Source of the DNA: Pseudobacteriovorax antillogorgiicola
Lineage (GTDB): Bacteria > Bdellovibrionota_B > Oligoflexia > Oligoflexales > Oligoflexaceae
Reading direction: 5' to 3'
Assembly: GCF_900177345.1 (NCBI RefSeq)
Contig: NZ_FWZT01000018.1
Location: forward strand, 1-64,000
DNA length: 64,000 nucleotides
Shown piece after piece: positions 42,807 to 51,871 of this stretch. The stretch's first letter is position 1. Each line of letters opens with the position of its first letter. The position numbers were made by a program, and so were the translations under genes. The notes beneath the pieces are model-generated. The model searched no databases. It saw only the letters and a list, made by a program, of their open reading frames with translations, and was not told the origin of the DNA.

Positions 42807-43235
42807 CTATTTCATCTGGCTCCGAATAGCCTCGATGCGTTCACGATTCAAACCCATATCAGAATGGCCTAGTCGAGACGCAGATCTTACGTGGACTACG
42901 GATTCGTCATCAGGGATATAAAACTCTACATCATCAACGTAGCGCATAATAAATGTAGTGAACTCCACATAGAGGTAATTGTCAGTTTCTTGAATGACTT
43001 CAGTTCTAGGCATACTATTTATGATGGACTTCAACTTTTCTAAAGTTTCTGCCTTGTTGTTAATGATCGGCAAAGGCTCGATCTTATGCTCTTCTGTCTC
43101 TGCAAAACTCGAAACACAATTGGGACTATCTGGACACGGCTTCAAGCCGCCTTCCTGAATACCAATGTCTGTAGGCCGGGTGCCAGTACAAGCTGAGATG
43201 GTAATTAGCAACATAAACGGTAAGAATTTCCACAT
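42807..43235 (-). CDS. DUF1499 lipoprotein
   Basis: A 142-residue lipoprotein: signal MWKFLPFMLLITISAC with Cys16, then the DUF1499 pattern LKPCPDSPNCVSSFA and, further on, VEFTTFIMRYVDDVEFYIPDDESVVHVRSASRLGHSDMGLNRERIEAIR, whose R-SASR-G-SD-G-N-R string is the family signature. Function is unknown. AGGAG precedes the ATG at 43235 by 7 bases. It is divergent from the bacteriohemerythrin gene. Confidence 0.88.
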   Translation of the reverse strand: MWKFLPFMLLITISACTGTRPTDIGIQEGGLKPCPDSPNCVSSFAETEEHKIEPLPIINNKAETLEKLKSIINSMPRTEVIQETDNYLYVEFTTFIMRYVDDVEFYIPDDESVVHVRSASRLGHSDMGLNRERIEAIRSQMK

Positions 43236-43438
43236 GACGATCTCCTGTTATTCTTGTTTCAGGGTATTGACCATACCATAGTTACAGGAGCTTGCCGCTC
43301 CTACTTGAAAATGACAATCTCGATTTTCCTCTCTGTTCCATCCTGTGGCTGTTAGGGGTAATAAAGATTTTTTGAAATCTCGCTGGTAACTTTTGATACA
43401 ATCAAAGCGTATCGCCGTATGTTTTCTAGCGAGGTATT

Positions 43439-43831
43439 ATGGATTGGAAACCTGAATACAACGTGGGTGTAGACTATCTTGACGAACAGCATAAGGCTAT
43501 CGTTGAAGGGATACGTCACCTGTCGACAGAATTTGAAAATGAGCAGGGACTAAGACAGGCGGTTTCTGAATTATTTGAACTGATTCGCACTCATTTTCGT
43601 CACGAAGAGATTATTTTACTCCGGCACGGCTACCGTGATAGAGAAAAGCATGAGGAAATCCATAGCAAATTCCTTGATGGCCTTGGAATATTAGAGCAAA
43701 AGTTTGCTGAAGTGGGCTCAGATCTTTTACCAACCATCATTGATTTCCTAAGCCAGTGGTTTCACGATCACTTCACGCAAGTTGATCAGAAATATGCAGA
43801 GATTGTTGGTAAGTTTGCACGGCCTGCATAA
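43439..43831 (+). CDS. bacteriohemerythrin
   Basis: Binds O2 at a non-heme di-iron centre inside a four-helix bundle. The 130-residue protein has the ligand set in order: YLDEQHKAI (His), THFRHEEIIL (His and Glu), HEEIHSKF (His pair), and WFHDHFTQVDQKY (His and Asp). It is a stand-alone domain, so oxygen storage, transport to enzymes or sensing are the likely roles. GAGG is 4 bases before the ATG. It is convergent with the LolA-like gene (5 bases between stops). Confidence 0.92.
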   Translation: MDWKPEYNVGVDYLDEQHKAIVEGIRHLSTEFENEQGLRQAVSELFELIRTHFRHEEIILLRHGYRDREKHEEIHSKFLDGLGILEQKFAEVGSDLLPTIIDFLSQWFHDHFTQVDQKYAEIVGKFARPA

Positions 43832-43836
43832 GAAAG

Positions 43837-44571
43837 CTAGCGACGCAACTGCCGTTTCTCGAATTGACTGCTGGGAATGCTCTCAAGAAATTCGATGTTA
43901 TGGATCAGGTACTCGGTACCTTTGCCTTGCTTTAGTTCATCCTTGAAAATTATTTGAGTGGGGTACCAGCGCTTGCCAAACTGCTCGACTTTCTTGATAG
44001 TTACCGACTTCAATAGTATATCGGTCGCACTGTATAGCAACTCTTTGAGAACTACGAAGCGTTCTTGGTCAACCCATACTTTTCGTTTTTGATAGGCTGA
44101 GCTTGCTGAATTGGCCTTAAGTTCAAGCTCCCAAACATTCCTCTTCAATATTGTATCACTGCGAGTCAGGGTTCCACTGTATGCATCGGCAAGTGAATCA
44201 TTTTCCATCATATCCTCATAGGATAGGTCGGAACCCATCACTGATTGCCGCAGCATATGACCAGCAATGGTCACAGTTCGGTCAGCTTGGGGATAATAGA
44301 TCCAGATTTTGTCCCCGAGCTTGAGCATTTTTGTGCCTTTCTCGCGCTTAGGTGCCAAGTACTCGGTGAATGCCTTTTCCTTTCCTTCAACATAGGACAA
44401 TGATTTTATCCGCCTTTCGAAACGCTTTGTATGCACGACCATCTCAGACTCGACTTTTGTAGCAGGATGGTTCTGAACGGCGTCGATTTTAAGAAGAATT
44501 TCTTTTACTGTTGGCTGTGCTGATGCATAGCTTGTTGATAGGAAAATTATTGCGGGGAACCATAGCTTCAT
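43837..44571 (-). CDS. LolA-like periplasmic outer-membrane lipoprotein-sorting protein
   Basis: A 244-residue exported protein (signal to about residue 18, SYASA) of the LolA_like family. Typical segments are FTEYLAPKREKGTKMLKLGDKIWIYYPQADRTVTI and HMLRQSVMGSDLSYEDMMEND. The fold is an open half-barrel that shields lipids or lipoprotein acyl chains while crossing the periplasm. It is the last gene of a five-gene operon; its ATG overlaps the stop of the upstream permease gene (ATGA). Together with two permeases, the ATPase and an outer-membrane barrel it should accept a lipid cargo from the inner membrane. Confidence 0.85.
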   Translation of the reverse strand: MKLWFPAIIFLSTSYASAQPTVKEILLKIDAVQNHPATKVESEMVVHTKRFERRIKSLSYVEGKEKAFTEYLAPKREKGTKMLKLGDKIWIYYPQADRTVTIAGHMLRQSVMGSDLSYEDMMENDSLADAYSGTLTRSDTILKRNVWELELKANSASSAYQKRKVWVDQERFVVLKELLYSATDILLKSVTIKKVEQFGKRWYPTQIIFKDELKQGKGTEYLIHNIEFLESIPSSQFEKRQLRR

Positions 44572-45839
44572 TGTTCTAGCTCCTTGAATAGCTGTGCTGT
44601 AGAGCGCTTAAATATGGCACGACCGGCGATGGCAGCCCCTAAGCAGTTGGCAATGAGCCCAGGTACTAAGCCAACAACGATTGTTGCCCCCGAGATCCGC
44701 GCATAAATAGTATCGGCTATGACAATAGTCGCAAGATCGGTACTCATCATTTCAGCGATATTTAGCCCATTTTCCTGTAAATAGTAACTTGGAATCAACC
44801 CCAGAAGTGTTCCAAGTATAGCGCCAATAACCCCGATGATAATAGATTCGACAATCAGATTTTGGTAGATTGTCTTGGCGCTTTCACCTAAAGCCAGGCG
44901 TAAACCAAACTCTCCATGGCGCCGAAGGCCGTTGAGTAGACCTGCATTCCATAAGATAATTGACATGATAAATACAAAGGCCGATACAACGATGATATTC
45001 ATCCATCTGCCTAAGCTCATCATCATGGAAAGGTCTGGGTCATCGGATAAGATACTCATGGTGAGTGGAAAGGATTCATCGGATTGATCTTGCATGTCGT
45101 TGAAATTTTGCTGTAGTTTTAGGCTAGCTTCTGAATTAAAACGCTTGGAGTCAAAAAAACCCAAGATCTCAGAAGCACCATCAGGCATATTTAGAAAGCT
45201 TCGCGCTTCTCTGATATCCAACACTATCCCACTGCGATCCAAAGCTTTCATACCGAATGTTACACTGCCGCTGATCTTGAAATTGGCGACTGCCATGGAG
45301 CCGTCCATAGTTGAGCTGATGATGGTGATGGAGTCGTCGAGGGTAAGCCCTAACTGTTCCATGAGATCAACACTTACGAGCACTTCATGGTTCCTGGGAA
45401 AATGGCCACGGGTCAAACCTTTATCTAAGCTCAATCTTTGGGTTTCTTGATTTAGATCGAAGTCGATAGCGATGCCTAAGATCGGACTTTGTTTGAGAGT
45501 TTCTCCTGATTCATCCCCAAGGTCCAAAAGTCCCCCAAAGTAAATACGAGGTGCCCAGTTCAAGTTCGGTACCTCATCTGCAAGGCCTTCTATCAGACTG
45601 TTGCTCCCCAGGACTGCAAGGTCATTCGGTTTCTGATCCTCAAACTCTTGGTATGCTTTTGTCGTAATACGCACGTGACCTTTTTGGAAGTTAACACTAT
45701 GATCGACGATCGAGTTCATTTCTCCGTCCATCCAGGCTTGAAGTAAGACGCAAAGTGAGGTACCTGCTGCTACAACCAGTATAGGAAATAGGCTGCGGTG
45801 CTTGTCTCGCCAGAGGCCAAGGAATAAGAAGTGAATCAT
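44568..45839 (-). CDS. FtsX/LolE-type ABC permease 2
   Basis: A 423-residue permease: one N-terminal membrane helix, a periplasmic domain of about 230 residues and three C-terminal helices ending with the FtsX-type segment GEFGLRLALGESAKTIYQNLIVESIIIGVIGAILGTLLG. This is the type VII / MacB-like topology used for mechanotransmission or lipoprotein extraction. Its ATG at 45839 overlaps the previous permease's stop (ATGA), and GAGG is upstream; the open frame goes on for 60 bases but would extend into that gene. The pair with permease 1 suggests a heterodimer like LolC/LolE. Confidence 0.87.
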   Translation of the reverse strand: MIHFLFLGLWRDKHRSLFPILVVAAGTSLCVLLQAWMDGEMNSIVDHSVNFQKGHVRITTKAYQEFEDQKPNDLAVLGSNSLIEGLADEVPNLNWAPRIYFGGLLDLGDESGETLKQSPILGIAIDFDLNQETQRLSLDKGLTRGHFPRNHEVLVSVDLMEQLGLTLDDSITIISSTMDGSMAVANFKISGSVTFGMKALDRSGIVLDIREARSFLNMPDGASEILGFFDSKRFNSEASLKLQQNFNDMQDQSDESFPLTMSILSDDPDLSMMMSLGRWMNIIVVSAFVFIMSIILWNAGLLNGLRRHGEFGLRLALGESAKTIYQNLIVESIIIGVIGAILGTLLGLIPSYYLQENGLNIAEMMSTDLATIVIADTIYARISGATIVVGLVPGLIANCLGAAIAGRAIFKRSTAQLFKELEQ

Positions 45840-46993
45840 ATCCAGTTTCCTCGTATTGCCTGAGTTGGTTGAAGTTGACCTACTTTGCGAGCGGGCCAAT
45901 AACTGGCTACAGTCAGAAGTATACTTACGGAAAGAAAGGTTTTAACAAACCCATATGTTGTGTAACTAGGGTGGAGGGATTGTTCGATGGCGACCCCCCA
46001 GGAATCAACATCACCGGGTATTTGAATGCCATTGGTTTCAAGCCATAGAAACACCGGGCCTCCAAATACAGCAACAAGTCCAAAGGCTAAAACTCCGTAA
46101 AGCAGGCCTTCCATGATAAGTAGCCCCATAACTTGTCGAGGCGTGAGTCCAAGTGCCATAAGGATACCTAGCTCTTTCCGACGATGGAAAATCGATAGAG
46201 CTTGAGTATCGAAGACAGAAAGAAAGATCATGAACATCAATATAGCAATCAGCATGAGGCCAGTCTGCTGCTTGACCTCGACTAGGCGATTGGTTTCTTC
46301 TAGGAGCTGATCCTGGGTTTTTATCTCCCAAATGGAAGTCGCTGGGGGGATCTCTGGCGTGGCGCTGATATGAATACTGGCGTGATTGGGAGTGCCATGC
46401 ATCAATTGCAATTCATATAACGGTAGCCAGATAGCATTGCTATCAATTTCGGGGTTTTGACTTTGGAAGATCTCAACGACAATACCATGAACTCCATAAA
46501 ACGCCCCTTGTGCGGTTCGCCAACGGATAATGAACGATTCTCCTACCTTGACTTTAAGCTTTTTAGCCATTCTTCGACCGACCATAAGTGGAACATAGCC
46601 TTCAGGCACATTGTTTCTCAACGCTGTGAATGATACCGAAAGAGTTTTTTGCTCAGGAGGAATACCATTAATTCGAGTCGATACCATACGCTGTTTTGGA
46701 TAAATACTACCTTGCAATATCAAAATGGGAGTCAAGCTAGGATGGTTCATGGTGGGGCCGTGAGCTTCATCAAGAGACAATGGGTCATCGGGATCATAGT
46801 TTTGATGCCATAACTGACCCTGAGCGACCCAGCTATCAATCAGGATTTTCTTCATCTGCAGGTGCATACCGTGATATAGACCGTCTAGGAAGATCATGGT
46901 AAATATCGTCAGGGCAAGAACTAAAACGTTGAGCCATGTCTTGGCTCCACTCTGTAGCAGCTGTTTCAAGGCTTGTTTCCAAAGAAAGATCAT
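45836..46993 (-). CDS. FtsX/LolC-type ABC permease 1
   Basis: A 385-residue permease of the same four-helix type as its neighbour: an N-terminal helix (WLNVLVLALTIFTMIFLDGLY), a periplasmic domain and three helices with the FtsX motif RRKELGILMALGLTPRQVMGLLIMEGLLYGVLAFGLV. It starts at ATG 46993, overlapping the ATPase gene's stop by 4 bases. Such permeases pair with a LolD/MacB-type ATPase, and this one has its own immediately upstream. Compared with LolC the periplasmic domain is shorter. Confidence 0.87.
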   Translation of the reverse strand: MIFLWKQALKQLLQSGAKTWLNVLVLALTIFTMIFLDGLYHGMHLQMKKILIDSWVAQGQLWHQNYDPDDPLSLDEAHGPTMNHPSLTPILILQGSIYPKQRMVSTRINGIPPEQKTLSVSFTALRNNVPEGYVPLMVGRRMAKKLKVKVGESFIIRWRTAQGAFYGVHGIVVEIFQSQNPEIDSNAIWLPLYELQLMHGTPNHASIHISATPEIPPATSIWEIKTQDQLLEETNRLVEVKQQTGLMLIAILMFMIFLSVFDTQALSIFHRRKELGILMALGLTPRQVMGLLIMEGLLYGVLAFGLVAVFGGPVFLWLETNGIQIPGDVDSWGVAIEQSLHPSYTTYGFVKTFLSVSILLTVASYWPARKVGQLQPTQAIRGNWI

Positions 46994-47667
46994 CCCGTCG
47001 CCTCGTTTTGAACCTGACCATCTTCAAGGGTGATCACACGCCTCAAGCGTCTGATAACTTTTTCATCATGTGTTGAGAAGATGAAGGTTGTGCCCAAGTC
47101 TCTATTTAACTGTTCCATAACGTCTAGGATTATATTTGAGTTTTCCTTATCTAGGTTGGCAGTCGGTTCATCAGCTAAGACTAACTTGGGTTGTTTCACC
47201 ATAGCTCGAGCTATAGCAACTCTCTGGCTCTGGCCACCTGATAATTGCGAGGGTCGCGAAGAGGCGCGATCGGCAAGACCAACCCACTCCAGAGCCTTGC
47301 GAACGGCTTCGCTCCGTTGTTCTCGCGGTTCTTTTAAGAGCAATAAGGGATACTCAACGTTTTCAAATACTGAATAGTGAGGAAGTAAGTAGTAGGACTG
47401 GAAGATAAATCCGATATCCTTGGCACGAATAGCAGCAGCTTCTCTGGGACTGAATGTTTCTAGCTGACGATCCATAAGTTTGATACGCCCCGTCGTTGGT
47501 TTATCGAGAGCGCCAATGAGATTGAGAAGGGTCGTTTTACCAGAGCCACTAGGCCCTATGAATCCTGAAAACTCACCAGATGCGATTTCGATGGAGATAT
47601 TTTTTAAGGCGTGAAGCTGATGGCCACCGATGTTGAAGACCTTTCCGACATTTCTTATTTCTATCAT
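46990..47667 (-). CDS. LolD/MacB-type ABC ATPase
   Basis: A 225-residue ABC ATPase with Walker A GPSGSGKTT, Q-loop FIFQSYYLLPHY, signature LSGGQSQRVAIARAM, Walker B LVLADEPTANLD and switch His in FSTHDEKV. The ANLD ending and FQSYYLLP stretch are typical of the LolD/MacB/FtsE branch, which drives FtsX-type permeases rather than classical importers. It is the second gene of the operon, 23 bases after the barrel gene, and overlaps the permease 1 gene. Confidence 0.9.
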   Translation of the reverse strand: MIEIRNVGKVFNIGGHQLHALKNISIEIASGEFSGFIGPSGSGKTTLLNLIGALDKPTTGRIKLMDRQLETFSPREAAAIRAKDIGFIFQSYYLLPHYSVFENVEYPLLLLKEPREQRSEAVRKALEWVGLADRASSRPSQLSGGQSQRVAIARAMVKQPKLVLADEPTANLDKENSNIILDVMEQLNRDLGTTFIFSTHDEKVIRRLRRVITLEDGQVQNEATG

Positions 47668-47690
47668 AACTCAAGTCGATCCTTTTTCTT

Positions 47691-48737
47691 CTAATGGGTC
47701 CATTGACCGGTTACTTGTAGGCCTGCTTGAGGGTTTCTTTCGGAAAGATCACGGTAGAAAACCCCTAAACCCCAGATGTACTGATCGAGGGTATGGCTCC
47801 ATTCTACGAGCCCTTGAGACGCATCTTCGCTCCAATTACCGTAGGCGTTTACGGCTTCAATGAAGCTCAAAGGGTATTGAATTTGCCCAGCGATCCCATC
47901 GCTGTCTTGGCCAAACATTTGGCGATGATTTAACTCAAGGGAAGCATAAAGGCCGGATCCCCAATCGAAGGTGTAGTCTGAGCCTAAGACGACATTCAAA
48001 ATTTGGTCTTGAAAAATCCCATCTTCCTCATGTGCTGCTTCAACCCAAAGTCCAAATCCCAAGTCCCATGATGCGTCGAAGCCAACATGCTGTGAGTAAA
48101 ACTCTTCGTCTGCTAGCTCAATGGGGCGCCGTAGATACGAAAGGCCGTATTCTCCCGTAGCGTGACTGATTTCGAGTCGCCCCCCTGATGCGAAGCGATC
48201 TTTATCGCTTTGGGTTACACTGTTACCTGCCATAACACGCTCATCGCGGAAGCTCCATAGCCATATAGTATGATTACTAGGAGTGTAGAACTTAGCGAGT
48301 ATACCATTCACCCCCCGGGTAAATGGAATCAAGTCTGTGGGGTCTAGTTGGTCGAACCACTGCAAGGGTCGAATCAATCGAGCAGGGCCAAAGTTCACCT
48401 TTTGTCGACCCAAGCGAAGGCTCCATTCCTCTTGGGTATAACGAAGCCATAGTCGATTAAACTCTTGAATCGATTGATCGTCATCCCCGGATATACTATA
48501 AGAAAGGTGGCCTTCGGCAAAAACCTTCCAACTATCATTTTCTTCAGGAAAACTATACTCGATGCGGGGAGTATAGCGAAGGACTTGGGCTCCCTGTTCG
48601 CCAGATTGTGATCGACCAAATAAGTCTGCCCCTATGGATTGACCATAGGCGTCTCTCACCTGGAAAATGCATAATACCATTGTCACTAAAGAATAGGACC
48701 ATGACGGATTGAGCTTGAGACGGTGTTGCTTCCTCAT
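47691..48737 (-). CDS. outer-membrane beta-barrel protein of the ABC/LolA operon
   Basis: A 348-residue exported protein with a basic signal (MRKQHRLKLN...VRDAYG) and alternating aromatic/polar strands throughout (WLRYTQEEWSLRLGRQKVNFG, GLWVEAAHEEDG, LYASLELNHRQMFG, WGLGVFYRDLSERNPQAGLQVTGQWTH), resembling DUF1302/porin-type barrels. The RLGRQKVNFGPARLIRPLQWFDQLDPTDLIPFTRG segment is typical of such barrels. The start is uncertain: ATG 48737 gives the best signal peptide, but ATG 48749 and TTG 48770 are in frame and none has a good ribosome site. As first gene of the operon it may form the outer-membrane step of transport. Confidence 0.7.
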   Translation of the reverse strand: MRKQHRLKLNPSWSYSLVTMVLCIFQVRDAYGQSIGADLFGRSQSGEQGAQVLRYTPRIEYSFPEENDSWKVFAEGHLSYSISGDDDQSIQEFNRLWLRYTQEEWSLRLGRQKVNFGPARLIRPLQWFDQLDPTDLIPFTRGVNGILAKFYTPSNHTIWLWSFRDERVMAGNSVTQSDKDRFASGGRLEISHATGEYGLSYLRRPIELADEEFYSQHVGFDASWDLGFGLWVEAAHEEDGIFQDQILNVVLGSDYTFDWGSGLYASLELNHRQMFGQDSDGIAGQIQYPLSFIEAVNAYGNWSEDASQGLVEWSHTLDQYIWGLGVFYRDLSERNPQAGLQVTGQWTH

Positions 48738-48824
48738 TTCAATGACCATTAATCTATAGTACGATGGCAAGGTAAGTATACTCTGATCACACTTAAGTTC
48801 TAGTAATATCTTGGTGAGGCTTAC

Positions 48825-49718
48825 ATGGCCATCGTTCTCCAGGTCGATCAGCTAGTGAAGTCCTTTGGTTCAGTAAAAGCTGTCCGAGGTACAAGCTTCG
48901 AAGTCTTAGAGGGCCAGTGTTTCGGTTTGCTGGGTCCTAATGGAGCGGGGAAATCCACGACCATTGAGATGATTGAAGGCATTACCAATCCAGACGAGGG
49001 ACAGATCCTATTCTGTGGCGAACCCTTTAAAGGTCCACTTCGCGATAAAATGGGAGTACAGTTTCAAAACACGGCATTACCACCTAAACTGACCGTCCGG
49101 GAAGCTCTGCAGACCTTTCGAAATCTCTATAGTCGCGGTTTAGAGATCGAAGCGCTCATCAATCTCTGTCAGTTAAAGGAATTTGTGAATCAGCAGCATG
49201 AAAAGATCTCGGGAGGTCAGAAACAGCGACTTCTCCTGGCCATTGCCCTCTGTCATGACCCTGAACTCATCTTGCTCGACGAACCGACCACGGGTCTTGA
49301 TCCTCAAGCTCGCCGTCACGTTTGGAATATCGTTCGCGAAATCAAAGCCAAGGGTAAAACCCTTATTCTAACAACGCACTATATGGATGAAGCGGAGCAG
49401 CTGTGTGATGATATTGCTATCATGGATCATGGCCAAATCATGGCCCGGGGAAGCCCTCGAAAGCTGCTTCACGAGCATTGTAAGAACACTATTGTATTTT
49501 TACCAGAAAGTGATGTTGCGAACCACATTTGGCTGAATCGCGCGAAATTTGGGCAAGTCTATCAGGTGCACCTTGGTGTAGAAATTCATACTCAGGACCT
49601 CAACGATATCTTGAGTCATTTAGGAACTCTCAATATGGATCTTACGGGGATTAATATTCGTCAGAGTAATCTTGACGACTTATTCCTACAGTTGACAGGG
49701 AAGGAGCTGCGTCAGTGA
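48825..49718 (+). CDS. ABC-2 type exporter ATPase
   Basis: A 297-residue ABC ATPase: Walker A GPNGAGKST, signature ISGGQKQRLLLA, Walker B LILLDEPTTGLDP and the H-loop TTHYMDEAEQL, followed by a C-terminal extension usual in DrrA/CcmA-type exporters. GAGG lies 5 bases before the ATG. It is divergent from the barrel gene of the preceding operon. With the overlapping permease gene it should form a homodimeric ABC-2 exporter of unknown substrate. Confidence 0.9.
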   Translation: MAIVLQVDQLVKSFGSVKAVRGTSFEVLEGQCFGLLGPNGAGKSTTIEMIEGITNPDEGQILFCGEPFKGPLRDKMGVQFQNTALPPKLTVREALQTFRNLYSRGLEIEALINLCQLKEFVNQQHEKISGGQKQRLLLAIALCHDPELILLDEPTTGLDPQARRHVWNIVREIKAKGKTLILTTHYMDEAEQLCDDIAIMDHGQIMARGSPRKLLHEHCKNTIVFLPESDVANHIWLNRAKFGQVYQVHLGVEIHTQDLNDILSHLGTLNMDLTGINIRQSNLDDLFLQLTGKELRQ

Positions 49719-50728
49719 CATTTAGCTTTCAACGCTTTTGGACCGTGTTTCAAGCTCGCAACCGAGAGTTCTATCGAGATCTAGGGGCATTAGGTTGGGT
49801 ATTTTTGTTCCCTTTTTTAATGCTTGTTGGATTCAATTACATATTTGAGATGGATGGCAATGAAATCTTTAAGGTGGCTTGGGTGGAGCCTAGCCAATCA
49901 GCGGTATCGCCTCTATTAAAGGATATTGGCGTCGGGAACATAGAAGAAGGGCTTGCCAAATTAAAGTATCACAAGGTTGATCTATTGGTACAATCATCTG
50001 ATAGTGGCTATCGTGTATGGCTCAATGATTCGTCTCCTCAATCGAAAACAGCCTATGCTGTTTTGAAGGGAGCTATTTCAGAGCCGACCGTTTCGATTCA
50101 AGAGGAAACGATTGAAGGGATTGAAATTCGTTATGCAGACTGGCTATTTCCTGGTCTGCTATCGCTCAATATCTTATGGATGGCGCTATGGGGTGTGGGC
50201 TGGGTTATCGTCCGGCATCGTAAGACTGGGGTTTTAAAGCGTTTCAAGGCCTCTCCGGTGACTCCCTTTGAATATCTTTTGGCTCAGATGGTGTCACGAC
50301 TTTTGGTTTTGATATTTACTGGTGCCGTAGTGTTTGTTGGTGCATATCTCATCCATCCGTTTCCCATCGAGGGTAGCCTATTTGATCTTCTGGTGATTTA
50401 CACCGGTGGGTGTTTCTGTCATGCAGCTATAGGCCTCGTGGTGGCAGCTCGAATTACAAGTGAGGAGCTTGCCAACGGCATTCTAAATCTGATTACATAC
50501 CCCATCATGTTTGTCTCTGAAATCTGGTTTTCTTTGGAAGGCTCCGACCAGTGGGTCATCGATCTCGCTCACTTGACTCCCCTGTGGCACATGACCGATG
50601 GCATGCGCCGGATTCTGTTTGAAGGGGCATCGCTTTTTGATCTAGGTAGCTCCTTAACGATCTTCACAGCTGTCAGCATTATCGGCTTGCTTGTGGGCTC
50701 ATGGCTATTTCGCTGGAATCCGCAATAG
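49715..50728 (+). CDS. ABC-2 type exporter permease
   Basis: A 337-residue permease with one N-terminal helix, an extracytoplasmic loop of about 120 residues, and a bundle of five C-terminal helices (ABC2_membrane_3 pattern; VLKRFKASPVTPFEYLLAQMVSRLLVL is the typical KR...SP..P.e stretch). The start is GTG at 49715 overlapping the ATPase stop (GTGA), with AGGAG 8 bases upstream. Substrate unknown. It overlaps the convergent DMT permease gene by 50 bases. Confidence 0.87.
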   Translation: MTFSFQRFWTVFQARNREFYRDLGALGWVFLFPFLMLVGFNYIFEMDGNEIFKVAWVEPSQSAVSPLLKDIGVGNIEEGLAKLKYHKVDLLVQSSDSGYRVWLNDSSPQSKTAYAVLKGAISEPTVSIQEETIEGIEIRYADWLFPGLLSLNILWMALWGVGWVIVRHRKTGVLKRFKASPVTPFEYLLAQMVSRLLVLIFTGAVVFVGAYLIHPFPIEGSLFDLLVIYTGGCFCHAAIGLVVAARITSEELANGILNLITYPIMFVSEIWFSLEGSDQWVIDLAHLTPLWHMTDGMRRILFEGASLFDLGSSLTIFTAVSIIGLLVGSWLFRWNPQ

Positions 50729-51611
50729 TGGATGCGGGCTTCTTTCGAGCTGTGAGCGATAAGGCGATTCCAGACATCATCATGAGGCCGCCTAGGATCT
50801 CATACACCCCTGGGTAATCATCTAAGAAAACGATTCCGAGGACCAGTGCCAGTGCAGGTGAACTACTGATGACCATGGCTGCGGTGCGAGCTTCAACATA
50901 CTTCGCCGAATACATGACAAGAAGTCGACCCATACCTGGGCCGAGCAGCGCCGCAAAACTTACCAGCAGGACGAACTCACTTGTCCAGCTTTCGAACTGA
51001 GGTATATCTCGATAGATAGGCATCCATAAAAGTACCGAAAACCAAAGCCTCAGAGAATTGACTCGGGTAGGGTCGATTCTATGAATATACTTTCTGGTAA
51101 TCACGGCCATGACGGCGAATATAAACGATGCCGAGGCTGCGTACAGGGCCCCTTGTTGCCACTCACCTGAGATATCCAGCGGTGGCTGCATAATGTAGAA
51201 GCCAAGGCTCACCACACCAATCGCAATCCAGAAGCGGATGTTCATCATTTCTTTAATTAAAAGCCATGCCAGCAGAGCTATAAAGATCACTTCGACTCGC
51301 ATGATGGTGGTGACGACAGCCGGGGAAAGGTAGTTGATCGCTTCGGCACTGGCTTGATTACCGGCAACTGTGAATATGGCAAAGACCAGGCTTAGGATGA
51401 GCTCCAGTTTACTTGGCGGGGCGATAATACCACGCCAACCTTGTTGAAAGCCCAAGGTTAAGGTGTTGATAAGTGCGGCACTAGTGACAAGGATGAGGAC
51501 CATATCTGCCGTGGAGCCTAGGCCTGCAGCAAGTTTCCATGGGATCATGAATCCCGCAGCTAGAATGGCAGAGATAAACGCAAAGGCGAGACCCTTCTGA
51601 TAGTCCGGCAT
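50679..51611 (-). CDS. EamA/DMT family transporter
   Basis: A 310-residue protein with ten predicted helices in two EamA repeats (…SPAVVTTIMRVEVIFIALLAWLLIKE… and …YVEARTAAMVISSSPALALVLGIVFLDDYPGVYEILGGLMMMSG…), the two-repeat structure of drug/metabolite exporters. Substrate unknown. The ATG at 51611 has AGGAG about 9 bases upstream and is better than the ATG at 51644. The 3' overlap of 50 bases with the ABC-2 permease is long for this window but both frames are clear. Confidence 0.85.
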   Translation of the reverse strand: MPDYQKGLAFAFISAILAAGFMIPWKLAAGLGSTADMVLILVTSAALINTLTLGFQQGWRGIIAPPSKLELILSLVFAIFTVAGNQASAEAINYLSPAVVTTIMRVEVIFIALLAWLLIKEMMNIRFWIAIGVVSLGFYIMQPPLDISGEWQQGALYAASASFIFAVMAVITRKYIHRIDPTRVNSLRLWFSVLLWMPIYRDIPQFESWTSEFVLLVSFAALLGPGMGRLLVMYSAKYVEARTAAMVISSSPALALVLGIVFLDDYPGVYEILGGLMMMSGIALSLTARKKPASTIADSSEIAMSPQASR

Positions 51612-51871
51612 CAATATTAGCTCCTTTGTGTAGGGAAGAGCCAAGAGTGGCTGAGAGGTCCTCTTACATGATTTACCATCGTTAGTCAGCTAATTTGGCT
51701 AATTCATGGAATACCGTAACATTTAAGTCTCAGTCAGTCGTTACCTTTAAACCACATGTGAATGTCGGTAAAAAGACTAACTTACTGAAATTTTTTTTGA
51801 AATAAATGGTCCGACCTGTGCATCCTGTGGTTCGTCATCACAAGGTGATATAGAGATTTTTTGGAGGACTT

